Source of the DNA: Trichomonas vaginalis G3
Lineage: Eukaryota > Parabasalia > Trichomonadida > Trichomonadidae
Reading direction: 5' to 3'
NCBI RefSeq assembly: GCF_026262505.1
Contig: NC_067204.1
Location: 5,241,797-5,305,796 of the forward strand
Length of the DNA stretch: 64,000 nucleotides
Shown in pieces: positions 27,517 through 38,895 of this stretch. The position numbers and the translations under genes were made by a program. The notes under the pieces are model-generated. The model saw nothing but the letters and a program-made list of their open reading frames with translations. It did not search any database and was not told the DNA's origin. The stretch's first letter is position 1; each line of letters begins with the position of its first letter.

Positions 27517-28410
27517 ATGAAGCATTTAATACATGATGTAGATGAAGACATGAATGAAACTACAGACAAACTTAACTCTTCTCTTATTCTTCCTTTCAGC
27601 AAAGATTATGAATTCTGTTCAAATGGTGTGTATTTCTATTGTGGAAAGATGGGTTCAGGTAAGACATTTAACCTCATTCGTCATATTCTTATAACAGAGC
27701 GTTTAGGAAACGACTCTTACTATGACCAAATCATTATATCAGCAACTTCAGACTCTATGGATTCAACAGCGAAAACATTTATGTCAAAAGTTCAAGCCTC
27801 TGTCGTTAAAGTTTCAGACAGTGAACTCATTGAATTTCTTCAACGTTACATTCGACGTAAGAGAAAATATTATGCCATCGTAGAGTTCATACAGTCAGGA
27901 ATGCAAAAGACTTCTGAGGAGATGGAAAGAATTATTGACAAACACCACTTACGTCAATACTCAGGAGTATACAATATGAAACGACTTACAAATTACATTC
28001 TGTCAAAACTTTCAAAATACCCCTTCAAAAAATATCCTTCAAATACTTTGTTAGTTTGCGACGACTTCGCTGGAAAAGGTTTAGTGTCAAAGCCCGACTC
28101 ACCATTAGCTAACATCATAACTAAAGTCAGACATTACCATTTAACTGTAGCAATACTTATGCAAACATGGAGGTTTTTAGCTTTAAACATAAAACGTCTC
28201 ATAACTGACTTCGTTATCTTTCAAGGTTTCTCACGTTATGATATTGAACTCATTTGGAAACAGTCAGGTATAACATTACCTTTTGAAGAAATTTGGGAAG
28301 CATATAAGTCTCTCATCTCTCCTCGTTCATACCTTGAGATTCATATCATGACTAATACCATTAAAGTCAAAAATATTCCATGGAACGACCAACATTGTTT
28401 TAAAGTTTAA
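27517..28410 (+). CDS. A32/FtsK-like genome-packaging ATPase (unit A)
   Basis: 297 codons, looks whole. Walker A GKMGSGKT (residues 43-50) follows strand VYFYC. Walker B LLVCDD lies at 178-183. A later ILMQTWRFLALNIKRLITDF segment carries the polar residue expected at the end of the next strand. This is the hallmark packaging ATPase of Polintons and adenovirus/PRD1-like particles, which drives DNA into the capsid. It starts back to back with the 293-codon gene. Confidence 0.8.
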   Translation: MKHLIHDVDEDMNETTDKLNSSLILPFSKDYEFCSNGVYFYCGKMGSGKTFNLIRHILITERLGNDSYYDQIIISATSDSMDSTAKTFMSKVQASVVKVSDSELIEFLQRYIRRKRKYYAIVEFIQSGMQKTSEEMERIIDKHHLRQYSGVYNMKRLTNYILSKLSKYPFKKYPSNTLLVCDDFAGKGLVSKPDSPLANIITKVRHYHLTVAILMQTWRFLALNIKRLITDFVIFQGFSRYDIELIWKQSGITLPFEEIWEAYKSLISPRSYLEIHIMTNTIKVKNIPWNDQHCFKV

Positions 28411-28801
28411 CCTTCAATTGACTGATGGTAAACAAATTCCATGCATCTCTGTCGCCATTTCTGTTAATATTTTTGCTGTCATTCATATCATCCACTTCCC
28501 CATCCGTTAGCTTTTGAGGATATGCGTTAGAATAGCTGTTCTTAAATGAAGGCTTTTCACCTTTGAGAGCATAAACTCTATAACTTTCTGCATACTTTAT
28601 GTTTGAACCTCCTGAGCCATCATTGACATAAATTTTTATAGGCTTCCGCCCTTTGTTCATGTTCCTGCTTCTTCCCTTAGCTCTTTTGTTCAGTAGTTCT
28701 ACATCTTTATACACAGCACCTGTCTCAGTGAATTCAACAATATTTTCATTCGTTAGCTTTACATTCAAACCCTTGTCGAGTATATTGTTCATTTCATACA
28801 T
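28400..28801 (-). CDS. Basic protein, ~134 codons (unit A)
   Basis: Looks whole from MYEMNNILDKG (a second start is nine bases in). The frame runs 39 codons further but would overlap the divergent gene at 28827. Centre rich in Arg/Lys (NKRAKGRSRNMNKGRKPIKI). Its end overlaps that of the ATPase gene tail to tail by about ten bases. Function unknown. Confidence 0.6.
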   Translation of the reverse strand: MYEMNNILDKGLNVKLTNENIVEFTETGAVYKDVELLNKRAKGRSRNMNKGRKPIKIYVNDGSGGSNIKYAESYRVYALKGEKPSFKNSYSNAYPQKLTDGEVDDMNDSKNINRNGDRDAWNLFTISQLKVKL

Positions 28802-28826
28802 ATAAAAGGTTTTTATTCTATATGAA

Positions 28827-29442
28827 ATGAGAAGCAAATCCATCTTAGCTGGTGCCGTTAATGTTCCAATTGAACCAACATCAAATGTTGACTCACGAAC
28901 GACAAACAATATTGTCATAAAGAACTATAGTTCAGAGTGTTTGAAAGAAAAAGAACCAGAACTTAAGTCGGTGAATTTTAAACTCAGCTTCAAACGCTAA
29001 CGCTACATCAGATGTTAAGTTAGAGTATCCACCACTGGACCAAATTCTTTCAAGAGAAGCCAACGACAACCCTTACACAAATGTTCAAACAAATCCTTCA
29101 GATAACGTAGACCATTACCTTCTTCAGTTATACCAAACAATTTTACTCAAAGACGATAAGAAGCTTTTGACAAATCTTATAAGCAAGAACCAAATAATTC
29201 TAACAAAGGAGGACCTTGAAAATGCTATCTCACGAATAACAGGGAAACAATGTGTCATTGACTATCTCGACCCTGAAATCGAATGCTGTGGTCAAACTCC
29301 ACTATTCATGAAAATAGGTAACATCCGCATCATTGAAACACCAGGAACTACAGGAGTTGAGTTTAAGTATAAATATTCGAACGAGTATACAAAACTTTCA
29401 ACAGAATATAAACTTTGTTTGAAATATGTTTTAGTAAATTAA
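28827..29442 (+). pseudogene. 204-codon-type gene (unit A), broken
   Basis: Best seen whole in unit B. N-terminus polar and Asn/Ser-rich, C-terminal half with several cysteines and a compact beta pattern. About one break here. Unknown function. Confidence 0.6.
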
Positions 29443-29493
29443 AGCAGTCAGGACCTTCGGTCTTGGCGCTTTGCGCCGTTAGTCAAAAAAATT

Positions 29494-29763
29494 TCAAGTT
29501 AGCAATTTATAATATCTATCCAAAACTTCTTCAACAGTATCGAACTCATCTTCATAATGCAAACCTAATCTTATTGACTTGGTGCAATTTTCACTAACAC
29601 AATATAGCGCTTTGCGCTCGGCGCCTTTGACGCCTTTTTCTGTTCTTTGACCATAAACTAACTCATTTGTTTCATCAAACAGCAACAACCAAAGTTCATG
29701 ACCTAATACATAACATTCATACTTTATATTTTTAGCTCTGAGTTCTCTTGTAAGCTGTTGCAT
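29494..29763 (-). CDS. 89-codon protein (unit A)
   Basis: Looks whole. Begins MQQLTRELRAKNIKYECYVL. It contains two 3-base-loop GC hairpins within its coding sequence. Its first codons overlap the end of the 254-codon gene upstream by about 40 bases. Unknown. Confidence 0.55.
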   Translation of the reverse strand: MQQLTRELRAKNIKYECYVLGHELWLLLFDETNELVYGQRTEKGVKGAERKALYCVSENCTKSIRLGLHYEDEFDTVEEVLDRYYKLLT

Positions 29764-30488
29764 TTAATATTTTCTAAAAAGTCAACTTCAACAGTCATTC
29801 GCACTGGTGCCTTCAGTTCTACAGGCTCTCCTTGAAAGTCAACAAGTCTGAATTGCATGTCTTTCAAATTATGAGGACTAATGCGAACCCATTTACCTAA
29901 ATGAGTTGCTATGACAGGAACGTTTGGAATGAACATTGAATTTACTTCATAACAGAAAGACTTATATTCTACTGAACCTTTACTATTAACTTCTGAAATA
30001 CCTGTGACATTAGCTATTTTTGACTCAATGTACAAACAATTGCCATAACATACGTATGGAACAGATTTCATCTCAATCGTTTTGTCAACACTTTTCAAAG
30101 GAAATGTCATATGGTATGCACCCAAAAGAAGTTGTACTCTATGACTCATTCTTGGTATCTTAAACTCTTTCTCGCTGCTGAACTTCAATGTTCCCTCAGA
30201 AGAGAGTTCGACATCTATGTTGTCAATAGTTTCTTCATTTATGAGAGTATCTATGACTCCAGCAATTTTATCTATTCTATACCCAGCTCTGTTAGGAAAT
30301 GTTATAACACTTCTTTTGTCATCTATTTCAATCTCTATGAAATCTGTTTCATCTGTTATGACAAAAGTTGCGATAGTATTGAAGTCAACAACTCTGAAAG
30401 CAAGCGCTTCATTCTGAAGACCTAAGTTTGTTTGTAGCTTTACTGTCCCGTATTCGTTTGGGTCTGTACTTTGCAAATAGAACAACAT
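29724..30488 (-). CDS. Putative minor capsid/penton-like protein, 254 codons (unit A)
   Basis: Looks whole. Beta-rich throughout. The end has an LKDMQFRLVDFQGEPVELK stretch resembling the 'RLTDxxGxPLDL' strand near the C-terminus of capsid proteins of Polintons and their viral kin; this likeness is from memory and needs a profile search. It starts 17 bases from the divergent fibre gene. Confidence 0.55.
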   Translation of the reverse strand: MLFYLQSTDPNEYGTVKLQTNLGLQNEALAFRVVDFNTIATFVITDETDFIEIEIDDKRSVITFPNRAGYRIDKIAGVIDTLINEETIDNIDVELSSEGTLKFSSEKEFKIPRMSHRVQLLLGAYHMTFPLKSVDKTIEMKSVPYVCYGNCLYIESKIANVTGISEVNSKGSVEYKSFCYEVNSMFIPNVPVIATHLGKWVRISPHNLKDMQFRLVDFQGEPVELKAPVRMTVEVDFLENIKCNSLQENSELKI

Positions 30489-30505
30489 TTTATTCTCATT
30501 AAAAT

Positions 30506-33387
30506 ATGACTATTGCTGCATATGCGTATGAAACAAATGAAGCAAGAAGAGCACATGAATTAGTAAACGAAAACTCAACTTTAACAGTGGAAGGCAATGA
30601 TTTAGTCATTGACGATGGAAAAACTAAAAAAGTCATTGATTTCGATACTTTTAACACTTATGACCCATTCATTACAACAAGCAAGGTTCCTATCATAAAT
30701 GATGGAACGGTGCAATATATAAATTCTACAATAGATGCCTCATTAGTGAAAGTATTAAATGTTCTCATTGAATTGTTAAAGAGCTTTCGATTTGACGACA
30801 ACATTAAATGCCTAAAGAATTTAGTCATGAATAAGAAACAAATTCTCGGCGTTGCTGGTAGCAGTAATGATGTACACTTATGACATTAGAATATTATAAC
30901 GAACATAAAGATGAACTGAAAGAGAGAAGGGTGACACCGGACCTCAAGGACCACAAGGAATACAAGGAATACAAGGAATACAAGGACCTCAAGGCGAAAA
31001 CGGTTTGGATGGTGAAGATGGAAAGGATGGAAAAACTGCTAAATCATGGATATGGAACCTTATAAATACTGGTTTAACAGCTGCTTCATATGGAGTTCTT
31101 CAATACAAATCGGAAAGATATGGGCAGTACTTGGTGAAGAAGTTTTAGATGACGTTAAAAAATGCTTTGAACTTCATTTCAAATGGTTCGGATACTATTA
31201 AAACTTTATCTGGTTGGATGCAAGAAACAAGGAGTCAAATAGATACTGTAAGACGTATAGCAAACAATGCACGTACGGGATTGGATACTTTACGAGAAGC
31301 ACAAAATACACTAAAGGAAGCAAATGATATTCTTGGCTCAGTATCAGACATGCATGAAGATTGGCTTAAAGGTATTGACGAATCTTTTAAAAAATCAAGT
31401 CAGTCTATTGCTGACTACAAAGAAAAGTATAGATTTTTTACATAGTGCTATGGACGTACATGATGGAAGCATAAGGAACTTACTTAATGCTAACAATAAC
31501 TTACCAGGAACTATTAAAGCATTTATAAAGTCCTTTGTAAAACCTGGTGCTCTAACATTTAGGTCTTTGAGAGCAAGAGCATTGAAGTCAAGAGATGCAG
31601 AAACTCCAACAGAACCTACAGAAGGAACCGAAACAACAGAAACTCCAGAAGAACCACCAAAACCAACAGCTAATGAAATATTGTTCGAATATTTTCCAAG
31701 GTACTCTGTCCTCATTGCATACATTCAAGAAATACTTAAGAAAGCAGACTTGACTTTAGGAGATGATGAAAGTTCTGTATATCTTTGTTCCAGTTTCAAA
31801 TAGCAGAACTTTTGAGACAGATATGCTTAATGTATGACAACATCTCTGATTTCACAAGATATGATGACGACCATGACCCCGAACACGGTGAAGAAGAAGT
31901 TTTACAACATCCATTAAGACAGGAAAGGTTTTAACTCAAAGTCTCATTATTGACACCAAAGATGGCGAAGTGGACGTTCTTCAAGAGCTGAAGAAAAATA
32001 CTTCTGAAGGAGGTGGTGGTAGGCATGAACTTGAAATAAATGAGATAGAAGAGAAATTAGCCGAAAAAGCAGATAAAAACCATGTTCATTATATAAGTTC
32101 AGACGAACAGATTATAACGGACTACCATGGATATTTAACACAGGATGAAGAAGTGAAGACGAAAGATGTTAATGAAAGAAGATATAAATTCATTCGTGCT
32201 AAAGGTTATGGCATACACTGTACTGTACAGTATGACACAGGTAAAGCACAAGAAGCATTTGGTTATAACGATGAAATATACGCTTCATACTTCTTTGTTA
32301 ACGATGTATTAGTTGAACCAAGATTTACATTGAGAGTTAAGGCAAAAATAACTTTTGAAGATGCTATTAAAAGTAAAGCTGACAAAGATAAACTTGACGC
32401 AACGAACAAAGTTTTGAAATCTCATAAACCAATATCTCCGATATAAATGAACTTCAAGCTACATTAAATAGTAAAGCTGACAAGAACCATACACATAAAT
32501 CCTTCACTACTGTTAGAGCAGACGACATAATATTGAACTATACCCTTGGTTCAAGTGCACCTTTAGAGAATCCGAGTACAAGCGTAAAAGATACACTAAA
32601 CTCCTTAAATAACAAATGTATGAATATCGAAGGTCATGTCAGAAACTTTGAAACACATGAACTACCAGCAATGTTAGATAAAAAAGCAGATAAAGAACAT
32701 ACACATAACTCCTTCTCAACTGTTGCTATAGAAAGTATTGAAGGAACGGTTGGCGGAACTGGTGGGGATGCATTATATTATAAACCTCCTAACTTTCCAC
32801 AAGGTTTAACATCGAATGAAAACATAACAAACGAAGAAAGAAATTAGCTGTAAAAATGTTTATGTCATGGATGATGAAAATAATGTTAAATTCACTGCTC
32901 AAGATTTATATGATAAGAAAGCAGACAAAACAGAGCTTCAAACATTAAAGACTGAAATACTTCAAACATTATATATCCTGTTGGTTCTATTATACGTCAA
33001 TGAACTCAACAAATCCAGAAACAGTTTTAGGTTTTGGTACGTGGAAGCAGATTGTAGATAAATTCTTATACTGTGCTAGATATTCAAAGCAAACAGGAGG
33101 TTCGAAGAAAATTAAAGAAGCAAACCTTCCACCGCACACTCATACAGGAACTACAAACTTTTCTGGCGACCATAGCCACTCATTAAGAGACCACCCATTA
33201 TACAACTCAGAGTATGAAGCTGGCAATGACGTTTTATCTCCATCTTATAACAATGCAGCAAAAAGATTTTTCGACCAACTGAACCAGGAGGAAATCATTC
33301 ACACACTTTCACAAAAATCCAACAGGCTCGGGTGCAGATTACATGCCACCATTTGTGACTGTATTTGCATGGTACCGCGTTCAATGA
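30506..33387 (+). pseudogene. Fibre gene (unit A), broken
   Basis: The spike or tail-fibre-like gene, described under unit B, where it is best preserved. About ten breaks here. Confidence 0.75.
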
Positions 33388-34670
33388 ACGCGCTTGAGCC
33401 TAGAATAAAATCTTTAACTTTACATAAATGAGCTTGAAAGAAGTATTCGAACAACATCCGTGGAGGTCATTTAAGAAGTTCAATGAAGCTGCAAAGAGTT
33501 GGGGATTTACTAAACAGAGCTGAAGTGAAAAGGTTCTTTGACAAAAATGTTGTACATCAAACAAAAATAAACCCTTACGACTACTTTTTACCAATTCTCC
33601 AACACTCCTGACGCATACCAATTTGACACTCTCATTCAAAGCAGAAAAGGAGGTCATAAACCATTTTTGATTTTCATTAATGTTAACACTCGTAAAGCAT
33701 ATGCATATCCAATGAAAAATAAAGGAACTCGTGAAGTGTTAAGAGTTTTACAAAAGTTTGTAGCAGAACATAGCCCAAGTACTTTAACATCAGACCAAGA
33801 CAGTGCATACCAGCAATGAAATCACATATTTTCTCATTAAGCATAACATAACTCACTACACTACTGAAGACCATAACCACAACATACTCGGCATCATAAA
33901 CCGCTTCATAAGAACGCTCAGAGATTTAAATCAAGAGCGAGACTTTACCGAAGAAACAATGAAACACTTTCTCGAAGTATATAATTCCTCAACACATTCT
34001 ACACAGGACATACACCAAATTCAATGACACAAACAACAGAAGAAAAGTATATACAAAAGAAACGAAGTCAAACACAAAATATCAGAATTCAACACAATTT
34101 ACCCTCATTCCTGGTACAAAAGTTCGTGTAGTTCTTGACGACAAACCGTTGACAAAGAAACGTTAAGGTTAAGTAGAAACTATTATATCGTAGACTCTAC
34201 GCAAGGTAATGGATATCTTATAAAAGCTGCTGACGACTCTATTGCGTTTTACCCTCGTCACAAATTAGTCGAAAGTAGTAATGGCAAACTTGCTGAAACC
34301 ATTGACGAAGCAAAGCGAGGAGTGGTTATTGAAATACTTGGCTACAACATAAACGATGACACTTATAAAGTAAGATATGAAGGAGGCGTTGAAGATGTTA
34401 TACCATCTAAGAACTTGAGAGAGTCAAAGTCAACACATCTGGGACCATTAGAGCGGGAGTACTGGAAAGACAAAAATATGCCAGAAAGAATAAGAAAATT
34501 CTTCTAAACTTTTTCATTAGATGTAAATCAGACATGAATGAGAACAGTCATGTATTAATGGTACCATTTATTTTAACATAAAGACGCAAAGCGGCGAGGA
34601 CGAAGTCCATGACCAAAAATATAATTTAGGTGAAGAGGTGAGAATCTCACCTGTTTTTTCACCTCTTTTT
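32660..34670 (+). repeat. Left arm of the ~2-kb inverted repeat (unit A)
   Basis: Covers the last part of the fibre gene, the integrase and the spacer to the GGTGA cluster. It recurs reversed at 35724-37742. The 345-codon gene lies between the arms. Confidence 0.85.
33428..34507 (+). pseudogene. Integrase gene, right-pointing copy (unit A), broken
   Basis: Follows the fibre gene after 40 bases. Same family as the whole copy at 35889-36974, with which it forms the ~2-kb inverted repeat. Several breaks. Confidence 0.8.
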
Positions 34671-35708
34671 TCACAAGCGTTTTACATGAATTACGATGTA
34701 TATTTTGAAATCCTAAACAATTTCGTAGCTTCTATTTCTTTCTTTTAGTACATCGAATGTTTTAACAATGCCGAAGGTTTCTTTATACTTCTTCTTGACG
34801 TCAGACAGAAGGAAATCTTCTGCTGTTGGATAGTTTTTATTAAGAAATGCTAACATGTCCATTTTATTTTCTGCTGGTTTTTCTGCTTCTTTCTTTAAGT
34901 CTGCATAGTCGTTTCTCATTCGTTCTATCTCTTTGACTGAGTAGTTATATTTTCTTATTGCTGCTTTACATTTTGAACATTGCGGCATCGTTTTTGCGTT
35001 ATACATTGAAATAAAACCAGCTAGAACAACTAAGGCGTCAATGGTTTTCTTTAACTCAAAAGCTGCTGGTTTTATCTGTTCATTCCATACTTTACCTCTT
35101 CTAGTCTTTATCTCTTATCTGCCATACACATTTTGCAACTAATGAAACAAAGTTATCGTATGTCTTAAATTCTTCGGATTTGTAAAGGTCAGAAATATTT
35201 TTATAAACCATGTCGCAATCTTTGTCCATAACTTTATGGTTGCAATGAAAACCAAGGAATTCATAATTTACTTTACGTATGATTTCTTAATTTCTACTGA
35301 GTCAGTTGCTTTGACTTCAATTTCGTCGAATTCAGGAATAGTTAGTTTTTGCTGCTGAATTTCAGGTAGTTTAGGCAAATGGTCGATGAGGTCCTCCATT
35401 TCATAAAGATACTGTTCATTTGTTTCATCTTTCGCACTACAGTCTAAATTACTTGTTAAAAGTTCTTGCTTTATCTTCTGGATTTCTGTTTCAAAAGTAT
35501 ATGAAGAAGGAATAAAGCTTTTCATCTCTACCAACATTGACGTAGGATTCATGACTAGCGAGTTTGGTGCTGTAGTTGTGGACAGAGTCCCGCCGTTCGT
35601 GGCTTGAATTGATGTTGTGCCGATTGTTGAAATCATATCTTTTATACAAAATAAAAAAATAAATAAAAATAAAACTAACTTTATTTTTTCTATCTTAAGG
35701 AAATTCAT
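34671..35708 (-). pseudogene. 345-codon-type gene (unit A), left-pointing, broken
   Basis: Occupies the loop between the inverted repeats. See unit B for its features. A few breaks. Confidence 0.7.
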
Positions 35709-35888
35709 GAAAATTCACGAGGGTGAAAAAACAGGTGAAAAAACAGGTGAGATCTCACCTCTTCACCTAAATTATATTTTTGGTCATGGACTTCGTCCTC
35801 GCCGCTTTGCGTCTTTATGTTAAAATAAATGGTACCATTAATACATGACTGTTCTCATTCATGTCTGATTTACATCTAATGAAAAAGT

Positions 35889-36974
35889 TTAGAAGAATTT
35901 TCTTATTCTTTCTGGCATATTTTTGTCTTTCCAGTACTCCCGCTCTAATGGTCCCAGATGTGTTGACTTTGACTCTCTCAAGTTCTTAGATGGTATAACA
36001 TCTTCAACGCCTCCTTCATATCTTACTTTATAAGTGTCATCGTTTATGTTGTAGCCAAGTATTTCAATAACCACTCCTCGCTTTGCTTCGTCAATGGTTT
36101 CAGCAAGTTTGCCATTACTACTTTCGACTAATTTGTGACGAGGGTAAAACGCAATAGAGTCGTCAGCAGCTTTTATAAGATATCCATTACCTTGCGTAGA
36201 GTCTACGATATAATAGTTTCTACTTAACCTTAAACGTTTCTTTGTCAACGGTTTGTCGTCAAGAACTACACGAACTTTTGTACCAGGAATGAGGGTAAAT
36301 TGTGTTGAATTTCTGATATTTTGTGTTTGACTTCGTTTCTTTTGTATATACTTTTCTTCTTGTTGTTGTGTCATTGAATTTGGTGTATGTCCTGTTGTAG
36401 AATGTGTTGAGGAATTATATACTTCGAGAAAGTGTTTCATTGTTTCTTCGGTAAAGTCTCGCTCTTGATTTAAATCTCTGAGCGTTCTTATGAAGCGGTT
36501 TATGATGCCGAGTATGTTGTGGTTATGGTCTTCAGTAGTGTAGTGAGTTATGTTATGCTTAATGAGAAAATATGTGATTTCATTGCTGAGGTATGCACTG
36601 TCTTGGTCTGATGTTAAAGTACTTGGGCTATGTTCTGCTACAAACTTTTGTAAAACTCTTAACACTTCACGAGTTCCTTTATTTTTCATTGGATATGCAT
36701 ATGCTTTACGAGTGTTAACATTAATGAAAATCAAAAATGGTTTATGACCTCCTTTTCTGCTTTGAATGAGAGTGTCAAATTGGTATGCGTCAGGAGTGTT
36801 GGAGTAAATTGGTAAAAAGTAGTCGTAAGGGTTTATTTTTGTTTGATGTACAACATTTTTGTCAAAGAACCTTTTCACTTCAGCTCTGTTAGTAAATCCC
36901 CAACTCTTTGCAGCTTCATTGAACTTCTTAAATGACCTCCACGGATGTTGTTCGAATACTTCTTTCAAGCTCAT
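35889..36974 (-). CDS. Polinton-type integrase with C-terminal chromo-like domain (unit A, second copy)
   Basis: 361 codons, looks whole. The N-terminal third is a helical, zinc-less DNA-binding region. The rve core begins near residue 60 (YQFDTLIQ, then FLIFINVNTRKAYAYPM and TLTSDQDSAYL). The C-terminal ~40 residues (VVIEILGYNINDDTYKVRYE) resemble a chromodomain, which could steer insertion to particular chromatin. Polinton integrases join element ends to the target, giving 6-bp duplications. Confidence 0.8.
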   Translation of the reverse strand: MSLKEVFEQHPWRSFKKFNEAAKSWGFTNRAEVKRFFDKNVVHQTKINPYDYFLPIYSNTPDAYQFDTLIQSRKGGHKPFLIFINVNTRKAYAYPMKNKGTREVLRVLQKFVAEHSPSTLTSDQDSAYLSNEITYFLIKHNITHYTTEDHNHNILGIINRFIRTLRDLNQERDFTEETMKHFLEVYNSSTHSTTGHTPNSMTQQQEEKYIQKKRSQTQNIRNSTQFTLIPGTKVRVVLDDKPLTKKRLRLSRNYYIVDSTQGNGYLIKAADDSIAFYPRHKLVESSNGKLAETIDEAKRGVVIEILGYNINDDTYKVRYEGGVEDVIPSKNLRESKSTHLGPLEREYWKDKNMPERIRKFF

Positions 36975-37014
36975 TTATGTAAAGTTAAAGATTTTATTCT
37001 AGGCTCAAGCGCGT

Positions 37015-37742
37015 TCATTGAACGCGGTACCATGCAAATACAGTCACAAATGGTGGCATGTAATCTGCACCCGAGCCTGTTGGATTTGTTGTGAAAGTGT
37101 GTGAATGATTTCCTCCTGGTTCAGTTGGTCGAAAAATCTTTTTTGCTGCATTGTTATAAGATGGAGATAAAACGTCATTGCCAGCTTCATACTCTGAGTT
37201 GTATAATGGGTGGTCTCTTAATGAGTGGCTATGGTCGCCAGAAAAGTTTGTAGTTCCTGTATGAGTGTGCGGTGGAAGGTTTGCTTCTTTAATTTTCTTC
37301 GAACCTCCTGTTTGCTTTGAATATCTAGCACAGTATAAGAATTTATCTACAATCTGCTTCCACGTACCAAAACCTAAAACTGTTTCTGGATTTGTTGAGT
37401 TCATTGACGTATAAATAGAACCAACAGGATATAATGTTTGAAGTATTTCAGTCTTTAATGTTTGAAGCTCTGTTTTGTCTGCTTTCTTATCATATAAATC
37501 TTGAGCAGTGAATTTAACATTATTTTCATCATCCATGACATAAACATTTTTACAGCTAATTTCTTTCTTCGTTGTTATGTTTTCATTCGATGTTAAACCT
37601 TGTGGAAAGTTAGGAGGTTTATAATATAATGCATCCCCACCAGTTCCGCCAACCGTTCCTTCAATACTTTCTATAGCAACAGTTGAGAAGGAGTTATGTG
37701 TATGTTCTTTATCTGCTTTTTTATCTAACATTGCTGGTAGTT
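37015..37742 (-). pseudogene. Fibre gene tail, left-pointing (unit A), cut by next unit
   Basis: Matches the last ~240 codons of the fibre gene, from LPAMLDKKADKEHTH to the end. The upstream part is missing because the terminal repeat of unit B joins here. Confidence 0.8.
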
Positions 37743-37925
37743 TAGTTAGTATGGCTAAGTCGTGTACTGAGGCACTGCGCGCCTCCATACACCACTTAGC
37801 GGTTTTGACACTTTACAAAATCGTTAACGTATATTTTACAACACAAACGACAACACCAACTTAACCTTAAATATTTACAAAACCGCCAACCACTTCACTA
37901 ACGAACTCACTAATGTAAAAAATAA

Positions 37926-38057
37926 ACGTTCTCACTATCGTTCTCACTAACGACTTCACTAATGTTCTCACTAACGTTCTCACTAACGTTCTCACTATCG
38001 TTCTCACTATCGTTCTCACTATCGTTCACACTAACGTTCTCACTAACGACTTCACAC
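37926..38057. repeat. 12-bp tandem repeat (CGTTCTCACTAW), ~11 units, unit B
   Basis: Eleven units with variants CGACTTCACTAA and CGTTCACACTAA. Unit C has the same number at about 50198-50328 and unit D one fewer. Confidence 0.9.
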
Positions 38058-38142
38058 GTATGAAAACATAGCACAAAAATAAATTTAGGTGAAGTGGTGA
38101 AATCTCACCTCTTTTTTCACCCGGTTTTTCACCCTGTTGAAT

Positions 38143-38670
38143 TCATTGCTTTATAACTCTCTTCCTTGGTTTCTTTTTAGTTGCTTTCTTCACGTCCGTC
38201 TCCAACTTGACTGTCTTTCTTCTTCGGCCGTAATGATACCAGTTACTTCCACCAGTCAATGGGTCAAATGGTCTTTCGTAAGGGTTTCCATACATTCCAT
38301 AGGGACCATACGGAAGAACTACTGGTGGAGAAGAAACATTTTCTTTAGTTCCATCGAATCTATTTAAATGCATTGTTTCACCTTTCATCTGGTCATTAAA
38401 GTCTTTTGCGTGTTTTGCAAACTCATCGTCCTTTCCTAAAGCATTTTCTGACTCAGTCGCAACCAAATTGGATGCTTTATTTATGAGCCCTATTTTATTT
38501 AATCTTAACTTCTTTGCAACCCAGCCTCCAATCTTCCCTTTATTTGCATCTAATGTCTTCGAAACCCTTCCTCCACTCATTTTATTTACTGCGTCATAAG
38601 CTCCAAGTGCTTTTGCTCCAAATGCTAATGCTTTTGTTCCCATTGCGCCTAAAGCTGCCCAAGCTACCAT
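38143..38670 (-). CDS. Putative virion protein, 175 codons (unit B)
   Basis: Whole; the same protein as in unit A. Confidence 0.6.
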   Translation of the reverse strand: MVAWAALGAMGTKALAFGAKALGAYDAVNKMSGGRVSKTLDANKGKIGGWVAKKLRLNKIGLINKASNLVATESENALGKDDEFAKHAKDFNDQMKGETMHLNRFDGTKENVSSPPVVLPYGPYGMYGNPYERPFDPLTGGSNWYHYGRRRKTVKLETDVKKATKKKPRKRVIKQ

Positions 38671-38895
38671 TTACACCATATTAAAATCATCTCTCTTCAA
38701 TATTATCTCATAAAAGTTCTCGTTACTGGAGAAAGTCAATGAAACATAAACGTTCTCACGGGCTTCGCCCTCACCGCTTTGCGGTCTATCTAACTTCTTT
38801 CTTATATCATCTATACGCTTCAAAATGTCTGAACAATTGCTAACATCTTCTACAACAGTTATTTCATCATGAATGACCTTCAAGAACAAGCTCAT
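38671..38895 (-). CDS. 74-codon protein (unit B)
   Basis: Whole; identical to the unit A copy. Confidence 0.6.
   Translation of the reverse strand: MSLFLKVIHDEITVVEDVSNCSDILKRIDDIRKKLDRPQSGEGEARENVYVSLTFSSNENFYEIILKRDDFNMV

Larger units (their letters stand above)
25208..37742. mobile_element. Polinton/Maverick-like unit A, 12.5 kb, broken
   Basis: This unit runs from the terminal repeat (inserted into the transposase copy) to the join with the next unit. Parts in order: terminal palindrome, a 106-codon gene found only here, three leftward genes, packaging ATPase (right), basic protein (left), 204-codon-type gene (right), two leftward genes, fibre and integrase (right), 345-codon gene (left), second integrase and fibre tail (both left). 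No polymerase B, protease or large capsid gene is visible. Roughly 15 breaks spread over some genes; others look whole. Near-identity with the other units implies a young age or assembly duplication. Confidence 0.85.
35724..37742 (-). repeat. Right arm of the ~2-kb inverted repeat (unit A)
   Basis: Reverse copy of 32660-34670. Its outer edge is exactly the join with the terminal repeat of unit B. Confidence 0.85.
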
